Assembly (NCBI GenBank): GCA_003153875.1
Contig: PMBY01000170.1
Span: forward strand, 12,629-23,465
Reading direction: 5' to 3'
Source of the DNA: Myxococcales bacterium
Lineage (GTDB): Bacteria; Myxococcota; Polyangia; Fen-1088
DNA: 10,837 bases
Shown here: positions 1 through 7,245 of the stretch, piece after piece
Position numbering within the stretch: the first letter of the stretch is position 1
Layout of the letters: the number at the start of each line of letters is the position of its first letter
The notes under the pieces: model-generated
Seen by the model: only the letters and a program-made list of their open reading frames with translations
The model's database searches: none
Told to the model about the DNA's origin: nothing
Position numbers and translations under genes: made by a program

Positions 1-1841
1 CGGTAGGCTTTGCGGGTGTGGTTGACCATCTTCATGGACAGGGCCTTGGTCATCTCTCGGTTGGCGACGGCCTTGCGTGCGGCTTTCTTGAACAGGTTGA
101 TGAAAATGCGCTGGGTGAGCGTGAGCTGTTGCTTCATCAGTGCACGCAGCTCTTGGACGCTGTCGCGTTTGTTCTTCAACAGTTTTTCGGCTTTCAGTGA
201 AGCCTGGATCATGGAGACCAATTGCTCCTGGTCTTCTTCCCAAGGCTTTTCTCGCAGCTCCGCTTCTCGTACGCAGCGGTGGCCGTGCCGTTGCAAGAAC
301 GCGCGGTAGCTTTCCCGAAGGTTGGTCGGGGCCTGCTCTTCGATCAGTCTTAGGGCTGCGGACGGGGTCGCGGACGAGAGCGGCTCGGCAAACCCCGCGG
401 AACCGCGCACGAGATCGGCGAACTGTTCGAGCGACTTGACTGCGTCGGCGCTTTCAATTTCGGGATTGTCGGCGAGAAGGTGCGCAGCCAGGGTGTGGTC
501 CCGCGCCTCGGGGAGCCGCTTGTTGCTGGTGACAATGCCCATCAGGATCGAGTAGTAGAAACCCGATTGCGCCGAGCCGAGGATGTGAAGACAGAAAGCA
601 TCCACCAGCCGCTCAAAGGCGAAGTCCAGAGTTTGGTAGTCCTTGTGAAGGTCGCCGGTCATCTCCAGCCGGAACCCCTGTTCCAGTTTGCGCAGCTTCT
701 TCACGCTCCGGCCGGCAAACTGGATGGTGGTGATCTGCTTGAGAAACCGCAGAAACCGGGGAACAACGGGATCCAACTTCCCAACCTTCAGTTCAGGCAC
801 GTCGGTCGCGCTAAGAGAAACGATAACGTTTTCCTTCTTGTTCAGCGCCAGCTTGCGGATGTAGAGCATATACCGGCTCAGGTTGAAGAAGAGCCGGTTG
901 TAGAAGAGTTCCAGCGACCGCCATTTCCGGATATCCTTCATCGAGATTGCGCCGGAGCGGGCCGCCAGGTAGCCCAATCCGATATCAATGGCCCGACCGC
1001 AGACTGAATTGGTCAGCGGGGTGACCACCCCAGGCATCATTTCGCCGATGTTTCCCAGAGACCACACGTCGGTGCTCTCGCCTTTCACATCGTCGAGCTC
1101 GTTGAAATGGACATCGTCCAGGGTGGTGATGGGCCGCACCTGCAGCCAGTGGATCACGCCCGCACTGTCGATGGCCCACTCGAGGTCAACCGGGTGACCG
1201 TAGGCTTGCTCCGCCTTTCTTGCCCCGGCCATTAGTTCCCGGACTTGCGCGGCCGACAGCAGGTCGCCGTTCTTGGCAATCTGCGATGTTACGTCTTTCC
1301 CACTGCCGAAGACCAGATACTGGACGGCATCCTTGTTGCCGCTGACCAGAGCCTCGCCCGCGCCGACCGCGACGTTGATCACCATCTTGTCCCTGCGGTT
1401 CGACACCGGATCGGCGCTGAAGATGACCCCGGCCTTCTCGGCGGACACCATGTTCTGCACAATGACGGAGACGCGGGTGTCAGCCCGGTGGTGGACTTCC
1501 TTGGAATATTGCGACACCCTGTCGGATGAGGCAGCCGCCACGCACTTGCGGATGGCCGCCTTCACCGCTTCGGCGCCGCTCACGTTCAGGTAGGTCTCGA
1601 ACTGGCCGGCGAAAGAGGCATGCAAGCCGTCCTCGCTCATGGCGGAGGAACGCACGGCCTTGGGTCCCTGGCCGAGAGCGTGCAGATGCTTGGCCAGGAT
1701 GTCTTCCGGGATCTGGTGCCCATTGGGATGGACGATGACGAACGACTCGGGAACCCTGAGCCCGAGCTGATGCAGCACTTTCAACCCACGGGCCTTGCCC
1801 CCAACAGGCTGGTCCTGCACGTCGCGAATGAAATGAAACAA
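1..1841 (-). CDS. PEP/pyruvate-binding (PEP synthase / PPDK-like) enzyme, 3' end outside window
   Basis: The frame is open from a TTG at 1841-1839 to the window edge: 613 codons, no stop seen. Motifs match the ATP-grasp PEP/pyruvate-binding domain of PEP synthase, PPDK and rifampicin phosphotransferase. GGKARGLKVL (residues 14-23) corresponds to the usual GGKGANL loop. VRSSAMSEDGLHASFAGQ (63-80) is the RSSA-ED-SFAGQ nucleotide motif, followed by FETYLNV. VQNMVSAEKAGVIFSADP (128-145) and DLEWAI...LQVRPIT (219-239) close the domain. A linker with GEMMPGVVTPLTNS (266-279) and HGHRCVREAEL (519-529) is typical of PEP-utilising enzymes of 800-900 aa. The swivelling phosphohistidine domain should lie beyond position 1, so catalytic competence cannot be judged. 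The first in-frame codon after the upstream TGA that can start is TTG, with AGGTGG 8 nt before it; GTG at V7 is the alternative. The substrate is unknown: pyruvate, an antibiotic or another small molecule are all possible for this fold. Family is confident, function is not. Confidence 0.88.
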   Translation of the reverse strand, partial: MFHFIRDVQDQPVGGKARGLKVLHQLGLRVPESFVIVHPNGHQIPEDILAKHLHALGQGPKAVRSSAMSEDGLHASFAGQFETYLNVSGAEAVKAAIRKCVAAASSDRVSQYSKEVHHRADTRVSVIVQNMVSAEKAGVIFSADPVSNRRDKMVINVAVGAGEALVSGNKDAVQYLVFGSGKDVTSQIAKNGDLLSAAQVRELMAGARKAEQAYGHPVDLEWAIDSAGVIHWLQVRPITTLDDVHFNELDDVKGESTDVWSLGNIGEMMPGVVTPLTNSVCGRAIDIGLGYLAARSGAISMKDIRKWRSLELFYNRLFFNLSRYMLYIRKLALNKKENVIVSLSATDVPELKVGKLDPVVPRFLRFLKQITTIQFAGRSVKKLRKLEQGFRLEMTGDLHKDYQTLDFAFERLVDAFCLHILGSAQSGFYYSILMGIVTSNKRLPEARDHTLAAHLLADNPEIESADAVKSLEQFADLVRGSAGFAEPLSSATPSAALRLIEEQAPTNLRESYRAFLQRHGHRCVREAELREKPWEEDQEQLVSMIQASLKAEKLLKNKRDSVQELRALMKQQLTLTQRIFINLFKKAARKAVANREMTKALSMKMVNHTRKAY

Positions 1842-1844
1842 GAG

Positions 1845-2858
1845 TCAGTCCACCTGGTAGAGGTCGGCATGGAATCCGTACTCGGCCATGCCCAGGCCGT
1901 CAATACCATCGAAGCGGTAGCTGGCGATTCCTTCCCGCATCATGTACTTCCCGTCGTGCAGATAGGGGAATTCCCCGTGCCGCTGGAACTCCAGCCTGTG
2001 CTTTTTCCCGCTGCGGGTCAGGATCTCGATGGTACCGTGATTGGGTTTGAGTTTGTCACGGTGGATGGTTTCCAGATCGGTGGTCTCGACGATTGCGTCG
2101 GTCACGCCGTCGGGCCCGGTGATGAAGCCGGCGGTCAAGCGCCCGAGAAACTGCCATTTGATGGTGGTCACCGTGAAGTGGGTACCGTCCTCGGAGATGC
2201 CGGTGAACCAGTAGTGCCGGTCCCAGGTGAGCCAGTTGCGCGAGCCGAAGGAGTGGTCGCGCGACGCCCTCAGGTTCAGGTCATGTCGTTTGCCGTCGAG
2301 TTCGATGCTGCCGACGAAATTTCCCGTCTGCTCATAGTGGACTTGGTGAGTGTCCTTCATGGCGTGGAAGAACGCCTTGGTCCACTTCTCGGAGGCGATG
2401 GCCTTGGCGATCAGGTTCCGGTCGGAGCTTCTCGCATAGTCGTAGACAGGATGCTCCCCGGTGAAAAGCAGATCCGCCCTGCAATGGTGGGACTGGCCTT
2501 GCCCATCCTTCACCGGACCTTGGTAGGAAACTCGCCACTTCTTTCCGACTTCGACGGGAACCCACTTCAGTGTGCCCATCTGGAAGCCCTCGCCGTCCGG
2601 CCCGGGATCATCCTTGATGCCGAAGAACCCTAGGTCCGGAAAGCGAAAATCGAACCAGTATTCGTGAGGGCGGTTGGGGCCACGAAAGGCCATGCGCGTG
2701 ATAAATGCGTTCCCCGCCTTGTCGCTGCCATAGAAGTAGGAGCTATCGTTGGGGAAGGGCTCGTCGAGCTTGACGTGCTTCCGTTCGAGATACTCCACAG
2801 GATACTGACGGCTCTTGCTGCGGTTGACCATCAGTCGGGCGACGAGTTCCTTGAACAT
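1845..2858 (-). CDS. Lipocalin-like (CrtC/AttH-type, DUF7064/7065-like) protein
   Basis: A 337-aa protein, ATG at 2858, TGA at 1847-1845, with no signal peptide or membrane segment, so probably cytoplasmic. Its second half holds HYEQTGNFVGSIELDG (174-189) and then RDHSFGSRNW (200-209). This has the layout 'Q.G.v.G.i.vdG....RDHSwG.R.W' seen in two-lobed lipocalin-like families related to hydroxyneurosporene hydratase CrtC and AttH. It is rich in Trp, Tyr, Phe and His in alternating beta-type patterns (for example HYWFTGISEDGTHFTV, 215-230). The assignment is by motif only, and no substrate can be inferred. The PEP-synthase-like gene follows after 3 nt in the same frame, so the two products probably act together or are halves of one ancestral polypeptide. 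The ATG is preceded by only a weak GAGG about 15 nt upstream; an in-frame TGA 21 nt upstream rules out a longer reading. A CTG between them is a less likely start. Confidence 0.8.
   Translation of the reverse strand: MFKELVARLMVNRSKSRQYPVEYLERKHVKLDEPFPNDSSYFYGSDKAGNAFITRMAFRGPNRPHEYWFDFRFPDLGFFGIKDDPGPDGEGFQMGTLKWVPVEVGKKWRVSYQGPVKDGQGQSHHCRADLLFTGEHPVYDYARSSDRNLIAKAIASEKWTKAFFHAMKDTHQVHYEQTGNFVGSIELDGKRHDLNLRASRDHSFGSRNWLTWDRHYWFTGISEDGTHFTVTTIKWQFLGRLTAGFITGPDGVTDAIVETTDLETIHRDKLKPNHGTIEILTRSGKKHRLEFQRHGEFPYLHDGKYMMREGIASYRFDGIDGLGMAEYGFHADLYQVD
1850..1855 (-). promoter_or_regulatory. Shine-Dalgarno supporting a TTG start
   Basis: AGGTGG on the minus strand lies inside the last codons of the lipocalin-like gene, 8 nt before the TTG at 1841-1839. 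There is no ATG between the upstream TGA and the conserved GGKARG loop, so this site decides the start call. It implies translation by re-initiation or coupling with the upstream gene. Confidence 0.5.
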
Positions 2859-2880
2859 GGTTTGCAGACTAGTGCCTCAA

Positions 2881-2892
2881 CCTTTCGAAAGG
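2881..2892. repeat. 12-bp perfect palindrome in divergent intergenic region
   Basis: CCTTTCGAAAGG reads the same on both strands. It lies 22 bp upstream of the ATG of the lipocalin-like gene, in the 158-bp region between that gene and the divergent OmpA gene. It could be an operator for either promoter or part of a 5' leader. A 12-bp palindrome can arise by chance in a genome, so its position is the main argument. Confidence 0.4.
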
Positions 2893-2942
2893 GAAGCTTC
2901 ATGCGAGGGAGCAACAGGCGTGCCCTCGTGACGTTTTTCCTG

Positions 2943-2948
2943 TATGAT
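2943..2948 (+). promoter_or_regulatory. Possible -10 box for the OmpA operon
   Basis: TATGAT matches TATAAT in 5 of 6 positions, with TG directly in front of it, about 68 bp upstream of the OmpA-like ATG. No convincing -35 hexamer lies 16-18 bp upstream (the stretch there reads GTGCCC), so this is a weak sigma-70-type candidate only. Confidence 0.25.
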
Positions 2949-3016
2949 GCGTGCCACGCTGCGCCTGTGATCGCAGTGGGTTTCACGTGCGACCCCCAAG
3001 CCCGCGCTGAGGAAAC

Positions 3017-4693
3017 ATGAACAAAGTCATAGCTCGATCATTTTCAAGTCTGATCCTGGCCGTGGTGCTCGGGTGGGCGCCTTCACTCCTGGCGCAGCAG
3101 AAGGGTACTTTCTCGCTCGACCGGTTTCAACCGTCGCTGCCAGGGGATCGATTCTTCGGAGTCGAAGGCGGGGATCCCGGCGGACATCTTCTGCCGCGGT
3201 TGATGCTTCTCGGCGACTATGCCTATCGCCCGCTGTCCCTGTACAGTGAGCCGGGCGACGTGCGGGTTGGCGACATCGTCAAGAACCAGCTGCTTGTGCA
3301 TGTCGCGGCCGGCCTGACCCTATGGGACCGCCTCCTGGTGGCGGCTGACATGCCCCTGACCCTGTTCTCCAACGGCCAGAACCCGACGATGGCTGGACTT
3401 CCGATGTCGTCGCCGTCGGGATTCGCTGCAGGCGATCTGCGCCTGAGCGTGCGCGGGCGGCTGGTGGGCGCAGCGCGCTCCCCGGCCAGCCTCACTCTGG
3501 GCGGGCATGTGTTCGTGCCCACGGGAAACAAGGACAAGTATGGCGGCGACGGCAAGGTGCACGGCACGCCGGTGCTGGGATTCTCGGGTGAGATTCCCAT
3601 GCTGGCTTACGCCGCCACCGCGGGAGTGGACATCCGTAGCCAGGCCGGCTTCGTTGACAGCACCATTGGCACGCAACTGATCTTCGGCGGCGCGGTTGGC
3701 CTTCTGCTAGCCGACAAGATGCTACAAATTGGGCCCGAGGTCTATGGAACGACGGTCATGGTCGGCGCCAACCGCTTCAGCCGCACCACCACCAACGTTG
3801 AAGGCATTCTGGGACTGAGGGCGAGGCTGGCAGCGTTCGTGCTGGGCGCAGGGGCAGGCCCGGGGTTCACTCGTGGAATGGGAACCCCGGCCCTACGGGC
3901 CTTACTCTCCGTGGCCTACGCGCCCGAGCCTGCGGCGCCTCCGCCGCCGCCGCCCCCGCCTCCGCCGCCAAAGCCGCCGAAGCCCAGGAAGCCGGCCGAT
4001 CGCGATCACGATGGCATCCCGGACAGGAATGATGCCTGTCCCGATGAGCCGGGGGTAGCCAGCGACGATCCCGCGAAGAACGGGTGCCCGCCGCCTCCGC
4101 CTGACCGCGATGGTGACGGCATTGCAGACGCGGACGATGCATGTCCCGACGTCAAGGGTGTGGCCAACAGCGATCCCAAGGAAAACGGCTGCCCGCCCGA
4201 CACCGACGGCGACGGTATCCGTGACGACGTGGACGCCTGCCCCAACGAGAAGGGCCCGGCTGACAGCGATCCGCAGAAGAACGGTTGCCCCAGGGCCGTA
4301 CGGGTCACGCAGGGTGAGATCATCATCTTGGAGCAGGTGCAGTTCAAGACAGGCAGTGCCGTGATCTTGCCGGTCAGCGACGATCTGCTGCGCCAGGTGG
4401 CGGGTGTGCTGGTCGAGCATCCTGAAATCGTCAAGCTCGAGGTGCAGGGCCACACCGACAGTCGCGGTGGCAAGAAGTACAACCGCAAGCTCAGTCAGAA
4501 GCGCGCCGACTCCGTGATGAAGTGGCTGGTGACCTTCGGCCAGATCGACAGCGGCCGCCTCAGCGCGCACGGGTATGGACCCGATCAGCCCATTGCGGAC
4601 AACGCCACACCCGAGGGCCGCCAGAAGAACCGACGGGTGCAGTTCAAGATCATTGAGAAGAGCAACCGAGACAAGAGCGAGGTGAATCCATGA
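3017..4693 (+). CDS. OmpA-family outer-membrane protein with TSP type-3 repeats
   Basis: A 558-aa protein. Residues 1-26 form a Sec signal peptide ending SLLA before QQ. Residues about 30-300 alternate polar and hydrophobic residues with many Gly, fitting a beta-barrel. A run of 11 prolines (about 308-318) followed by a Lys/Pro stretch links it to three Asp-rich thrombospondin type-3 units (about 328-425). Residues about 427-545 are an OmpA C-terminal domain: QGHTDSRGGKKYN, LSQKRA and GYGPDQPIADN. Asp481 and Arg496 sit 15 residues apart, as the pair that binds diaminopimelate of peptidoglycan does in OmpA proteins. The expected role is a barrel in the outer membrane, a calcium-stiffened periplasmic spacer and a peptidoglycan anchor. 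TGAGGAAAC directly before the ATG gives a good Shine-Dalgarno. The stop overlaps the next start (ATGA), so the downstream lipoprotein is probably translated coupled to it. Family certain; specific role unknown. Confidence 0.95.
   Translation: MNKVIARSFSSLILAVVLGWAPSLLAQQKGTFSLDRFQPSLPGDRFFGVEGGDPGGHLLPRLMLLGDYAYRPLSLYSEPGDVRVGDIVKNQLLVHVAAGLTLWDRLLVAADMPLTLFSNGQNPTMAGLPMSSPSGFAAGDLRLSVRGRLVGAARSPASLTLGGHVFVPTGNKDKYGGDGKVHGTPVLGFSGEIPMLAYAATAGVDIRSQAGFVDSTIGTQLIFGGAVGLLLADKMLQIGPEVYGTTVMVGANRFSRTTTNVEGILGLRARLAAFVLGAGAGPGFTRGMGTPALRALLSVAYAPEPAAPPPPPPPPPPPKPPKPRKPADRDHDGIPDRNDACPDEPGVASDDPAKNGCPPPPPDRDGDGIADADDACPDVKGVANSDPKENGCPPDTDGDGIRDDVDACPNEKGPADSDPQKNGCPRAVRVTQGEIIILEQVQFKTGSAVILPVSDDLLRQVAGVLVEHPEIVKLEVQGHTDSRGGKKYNRKLSQKRADSVMKWLVTFGQIDSGRLSAHGYGPDQPIADNATPEGRQKNRRVQFKIIEKSNRDKSEVNP
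3998..4291 (+). repeat. Three thrombospondin type-3 calcium-binding repeats (coding)
   Basis: Three units of about 32 residues follow one pattern: D.D.DGI.D..DACP, then a spacer, then S/D-D-P-x-x-NGCP. Each has the Asp ladder that binds calcium and a Cys pair (DACP...NGCP) that could form a disulfide. The first two units are separated by a second short proline run. At DNA level they have diverged, so this is an old protein-level duplication and not a fresh tandem repeat. Confidence 0.9.
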
Positions 4694-7191
4694 AGCGCAC
4701 CAATGGAAACCGGGCCTTGCTACGGGCGGTTGCGCTGGGACAGATCCTGCTGCTGGTGGTCGCGGGCTGTAAATCGACCTCGGACAAGGGCACCAAGGCC
4801 CAGGTCGTCAACCAGTCCCTGGTGGGCAAGGATGGCGCCGTCACGGTGACTGATCCCAACATGGTGGTCAACGACTACGCCGCGCTGGCCACCGATGCGG
4901 CCGTCAACGACCCGAGTGTGACCGTGGCCTCGGGTGGGCTGTCGGGGTTGGCCGCCGGGGATCTGGTGCTCATCATCCAGATGGCCGGTGCAACCATCAA
5001 CACCACCGACGACACCTCGGCCTTCGGAACCGTCACCGGCCTCGGAAGCGCCGGCAACTACGAGCTGGTGGGTGTGACCGGCTTCTCGGCAAACACCATC
5101 GCGTTGGGGAGCAATCTGCACAACTCCTACACCGTGGCGGGTAAGACCCAGGTCATCCGCGTCCCGCAGTACACCACGTTGACCATCAACAGTGGAGCTT
5201 CCATCATCGCGCCTCCGTGGGACGGCGCGAAGGGTGGCGTGGTAGCGCTGCAGGCTGCGACGACTCTGGATCTCAATGGCGCGATTGACGTCAGCGCCAC
5301 AGGCTTCCGTGGCGGCGCCACCCACACCGGCAATGCAAGTGCGGTGACTGACCTGACCATCTACCGTTCGGCCGACCCAAACGACGGCGCCGAGAAGGGC
5401 GAGAGCATAGCCGGCGACCCCAACACCCTCGCCTTCCCCTACGGCCGAGGTGCGCCTGCCAATGGCGGGGGCGGCGGCAACTGGCACAACGGTGGCGGCG
5501 GTGGAGGAGCCAACGCGGCGGCCAGTGGTGTTGGCAGCGATGCCGGCGGCCCGAACTGGAACGGCCAGGGCGTGATGTTGAGCAGTGTCACCGGGGCGGC
5601 TGCCTGGTCCCTGGACCCTGGCTACGCCATGAGTGGGGGTCCGGGCGGGGGCCGCGGCGGCTACACCTATTCGGCCCTCAACGGGAATGCCCTGGCGGAT
5701 CCACCGGGAGACGCCGCCAGTTGGGGCGGAAACAGCCGACGCGAGCGCGGCGGACTGGGCGGGCATCCACTCACCAGCAGCCCGACTGGGAAACTCTTCC
5801 TGGGCGGCGGCGGTGGTGCCGGCGACGGCAACAACTTGACCGGCGGCAACCTCATTGCCGGCCCGGGCGGCCGGGGCGGTGGCCTGGTGTTCGTGATCGC
5901 AGGAACGGTCACGGGGACTGGCAGCATCCTCGCAAACGGTGCAGATGGGGGCAACGCCAACTCGAACGGTTCTGTTTCGGGCGACGGCCCGGGCGGTGGC
6001 GGCGGTGGCGGTACAGTGGTGGTGCATGCCGGTACGCTGGCGACGGCCATCGTAGTAAGGGCGAACGGCGGAGTGGGCGGCAACCAGATCAACATCAACA
6101 GCAACGCCGAGGCCGAAGGTCCTGGCGGTGGCGGCGGCGGCGGCTACGTCGCGCTATCCGGCGGTACGCCGACAACGGTCACGGCCGACGGTCGCTTGGG
6201 CGGCACGACCAGCGCATCGAACAGCGTTATCAGCGCCCTGAGCGAGTTCCCCTCCAATGGCGCCACTGCAGGCCAGGCCGGCCTGATCGACGCCACGGCT
6301 GCCTCTTCCATGCACTACTACACCAACCCGGCCGTGACGATGGCAATCAAGCCCACCGATCCCACGAGTGTGGGCGCAGGGACGTTCTCCCTCACCAGTC
6401 CCCAGAGCGGGGTCACTTTTGAATGCAACCTGGACGGCGCGGGCTACGCGACCTGCCCGGCGAGCTACACGACCGCTGACCTAGCCGATGGATCGCACAC
6501 CCTCCTCGTGCAGGGCAAGGATCTCAACGGAAACCTCAGTACCTCGCCCGCCTCCTGGACTTGGAACGTGCTGCATGCCCTGGACTTGGATGGCGGCCTC
6601 GACGCCGAGGCAGAGGAAGCCGGCTCCGCGGACGTGGCCGCCCTTGATGTCCCGCCCGTACCCGAGGATGCAGGGACAGGGCTCGACGCTGGTGAGGGAC
6701 TCGATGGCGTGGCCCTCTTGGACACGGGTGAAGACACCAACGGCGGTTCCGGGGATGGGCCAGGCACCGTGGTCCTGTTGGATGCGGCTGCGCGTTTGGA
6801 TGTCGCGGTGGCAGTCGACGTGCCGCCTCTCAAGTTGGACGCACCGGCAAACGGCGGAGACACCAACGGGTTGGAGGATGCGAGTGGCGACGGAAGTGAA
6901 CTCGAAGTGTCCGCCCAAGACGCCCAACCGGTCGTGGTCGTAGATCCGCCTTCCAGCGACGCAAGCTCGGCGGCCGATCAGGCTGTCTCGCCGCCCTTGC
7001 TGGACGCCGCCGGGACGACCATTGCCGATGCGGCCGTGCCAGGTGGTCCGGACGCCGCCGTGCCCAGTTTCAAGGCCATGGGTGGCGGGTTCTGCGCCGT
7101 CAGTCCGATGCACGACAGCGCGCCGGGGCTCTTCACTTTCTTCCTGGTAGCCGCCTTCGGGCTACTGGTTGTACGCCGCCGGCGACGCTGA
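4690..7191 (+). CDS. Glycine-rich surface lipoprotein with Ig-like module and MYXO-CTERM-like tail
   Basis: An 833-aa protein whose ATG overlaps the OmpA stop; GAGGTGA lies 6 nt before it. Residues 1-27 end in a lipobox, LVVAGC, predicting lipidation at Cys27. Residues about 40-240 contain VNDYAAL, GLAAGDLVLIIQM and NTIALGSNL, a beta-rich module I recall from myxobacterial proteins annotated as gliding-motility protein AgmC; that link is from memory and weak. Residues about 258-490 are glycine-rich with repeated runs of 4-6 Gly. Residues about 542-630 form an Ig-like module (FECNLDG, YATCPASY, LADGSHTLLVQGKD, WTW) with a likely disulfide. Residues about 631-795 are acidic, Asp/Ala/Val-rich and probably disordered. 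The end, GFCAVSP followed by a hydrophobic stretch and RRRRR, resembles the MYXO-CTERM sorting signal. It is probably displayed on the outer surface next to its OmpA partner. No enzyme domain is visible. The frame is intact throughout. Confidence 0.88.
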   Translation: MKRTNGNRALLRAVALGQILLLVVAGCKSTSDKGTKAQVVNQSLVGKDGAVTVTDPNMVVNDYAALATDAAVNDPSVTVASGGLSGLAAGDLVLIIQMAGATINTTDDTSAFGTVTGLGSAGNYELVGVTGFSANTIALGSNLHNSYTVAGKTQVIRVPQYTTLTINSGASIIAPPWDGAKGGVVALQAATTLDLNGAIDVSATGFRGGATHTGNASAVTDLTIYRSADPNDGAEKGESIAGDPNTLAFPYGRGAPANGGGGGNWHNGGGGGGANAAASGVGSDAGGPNWNGQGVMLSSVTGAAAWSLDPGYAMSGGPGGGRGGYTYSALNGNALADPPGDAASWGGNSRRERGGLGGHPLTSSPTGKLFLGGGGGAGDGNNLTGGNLIAGPGGRGGGLVFVIAGTVTGTGSILANGADGGNANSNGSVSGDGPGGGGGGGTVVVHAGTLATAIVVRANGGVGGNQININSNAEAEGPGGGGGGGYVALSGGTPTTVTADGRLGGTTSASNSVISALSEFPSNGATAGQAGLIDATAASSMHYYTNPAVTMAIKPTDPTSVGAGTFSLTSPQSGVTFECNLDGAGYATCPASYTTADLADGSHTLLVQGKDLNGNLSTSPASWTWNVLHALDLDGGLDAEAEEAGSADVAALDVPPVPEDAGTGLDAGEGLDGVALLDTGEDTNGGSGDGPGTVVLLDAAARLDVAVAVDVPPLKLDAPANGGDTNGLEDASGDGSELEVSAQDAQPVVVVDPPSSDASSAADQAVSPPLLDAAGTTIADAAVPGGPDAAVPSFKAMGGGFCAVSPMHDSAPGLFTFFLVAAFGLLVVRRRRR
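5461..6153 (+). repeat. Glycine-rich coding tract with imperfect GGC/GGN runs
   Basis: Several blocks of four to six consecutive Gly codons (about 5464-5475, 5491-5508, 5803-5817, 5989-6012, 6121-6144) are separated by Asn-, Ala- and Ser-rich segments such as NWHNGG and GNNLTGGN. The runs mix GGC, GGT and GGG, so they are kept by selection on the protein and are not a pure microsatellite. They form a low-complexity, probably extended region of the lipoprotein. Confidence 0.8.
7090..7188 (+). other. C-terminal MYXO-CTERM-like sorting signal (coding)
   Basis: The last 33-36 residues comprise GGGFCAVSP, a short spacer, a hydrophobic stretch (GLFTFFLVAAFGLLVV) and five arginines. MYXO-CTERM tails have an invariant Cys, one membrane helix and terminal Arg residues, and are processed by a myxosortase; TraA of Myxococcus is a known carrier. 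Here there is one Cys, and FCAVSP is a plausible variant, not a textbook match. Confidence 0.65.
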
Positions 7192-7206
7192 CGATTGGCG
7201 GGAATC

Positions 7207-7232
7207 AACGGGCGGCCTCCCGGTCGCCCGTT
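7207..7232. terminator. GC-rich hairpin between convergent genes
   Basis: AACGGGCGGCC, loop TCCC, GGTCGCCCGTT: an 11-bp stem with one G-T wobble and a 4-nt loop, 15 bp after the stop of the lipoprotein gene and 13 bp after the stop of the convergent glycosidase gene. It can fold in either transcript. No T-run follows on either strand, so it is either a bidirectional terminator of the non-canonical GC-rich kind or a transcript-end stabiliser. Confidence 0.6.
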
Positions 7233-7245
7233 GCAGAAATCTGAT

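Noticed and set aside
480..1007. A 175-codon plus-strand ORF
   Set aside because: It lies antisense to the PEP-synthase-like gene, whose minus-strand frame is uninterrupted with clear motifs.
1620..2633. A 337-codon plus-strand ORF
   Set aside because: It spans the junction of two well-supported minus-strand genes antisense and has no family motif. The long open frame follows from GC-rich codon bias.
2664..3020. A 118-codon plus-strand ORF running into the OmpA start
   Set aside because: Its first two thirds are antisense to the lipocalin-like gene and it has no domain. It could be mistaken for a leader gene because it ends at 3020, but no coding signature supports it.
3937..3969. Poly-proline codon run as a phase-variable microsatellite
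   Set aside because: The codons are mixed CCT, CCG, CCC and CCA, not a pure repeat, and a length change in steps of 3 would keep the frame, so no on/off switching is expected.
3902..4570. A 222-codon minus-strand ORF with an Arg-rich end
   Set aside because: It is antisense to the proline run, TSP3 and OmpA coding region; the Arg tract is the reverse of the CCG/CCN proline codons.
4720..6027. A 435-codon minus-strand ORF
   Set aside because: It is a mirror of the glycine-rich lipoprotein gene. Its composition (Ala/Arg/Val/Gly with scattered His) is typical of high-GC shadow frames and it has no domain signature.
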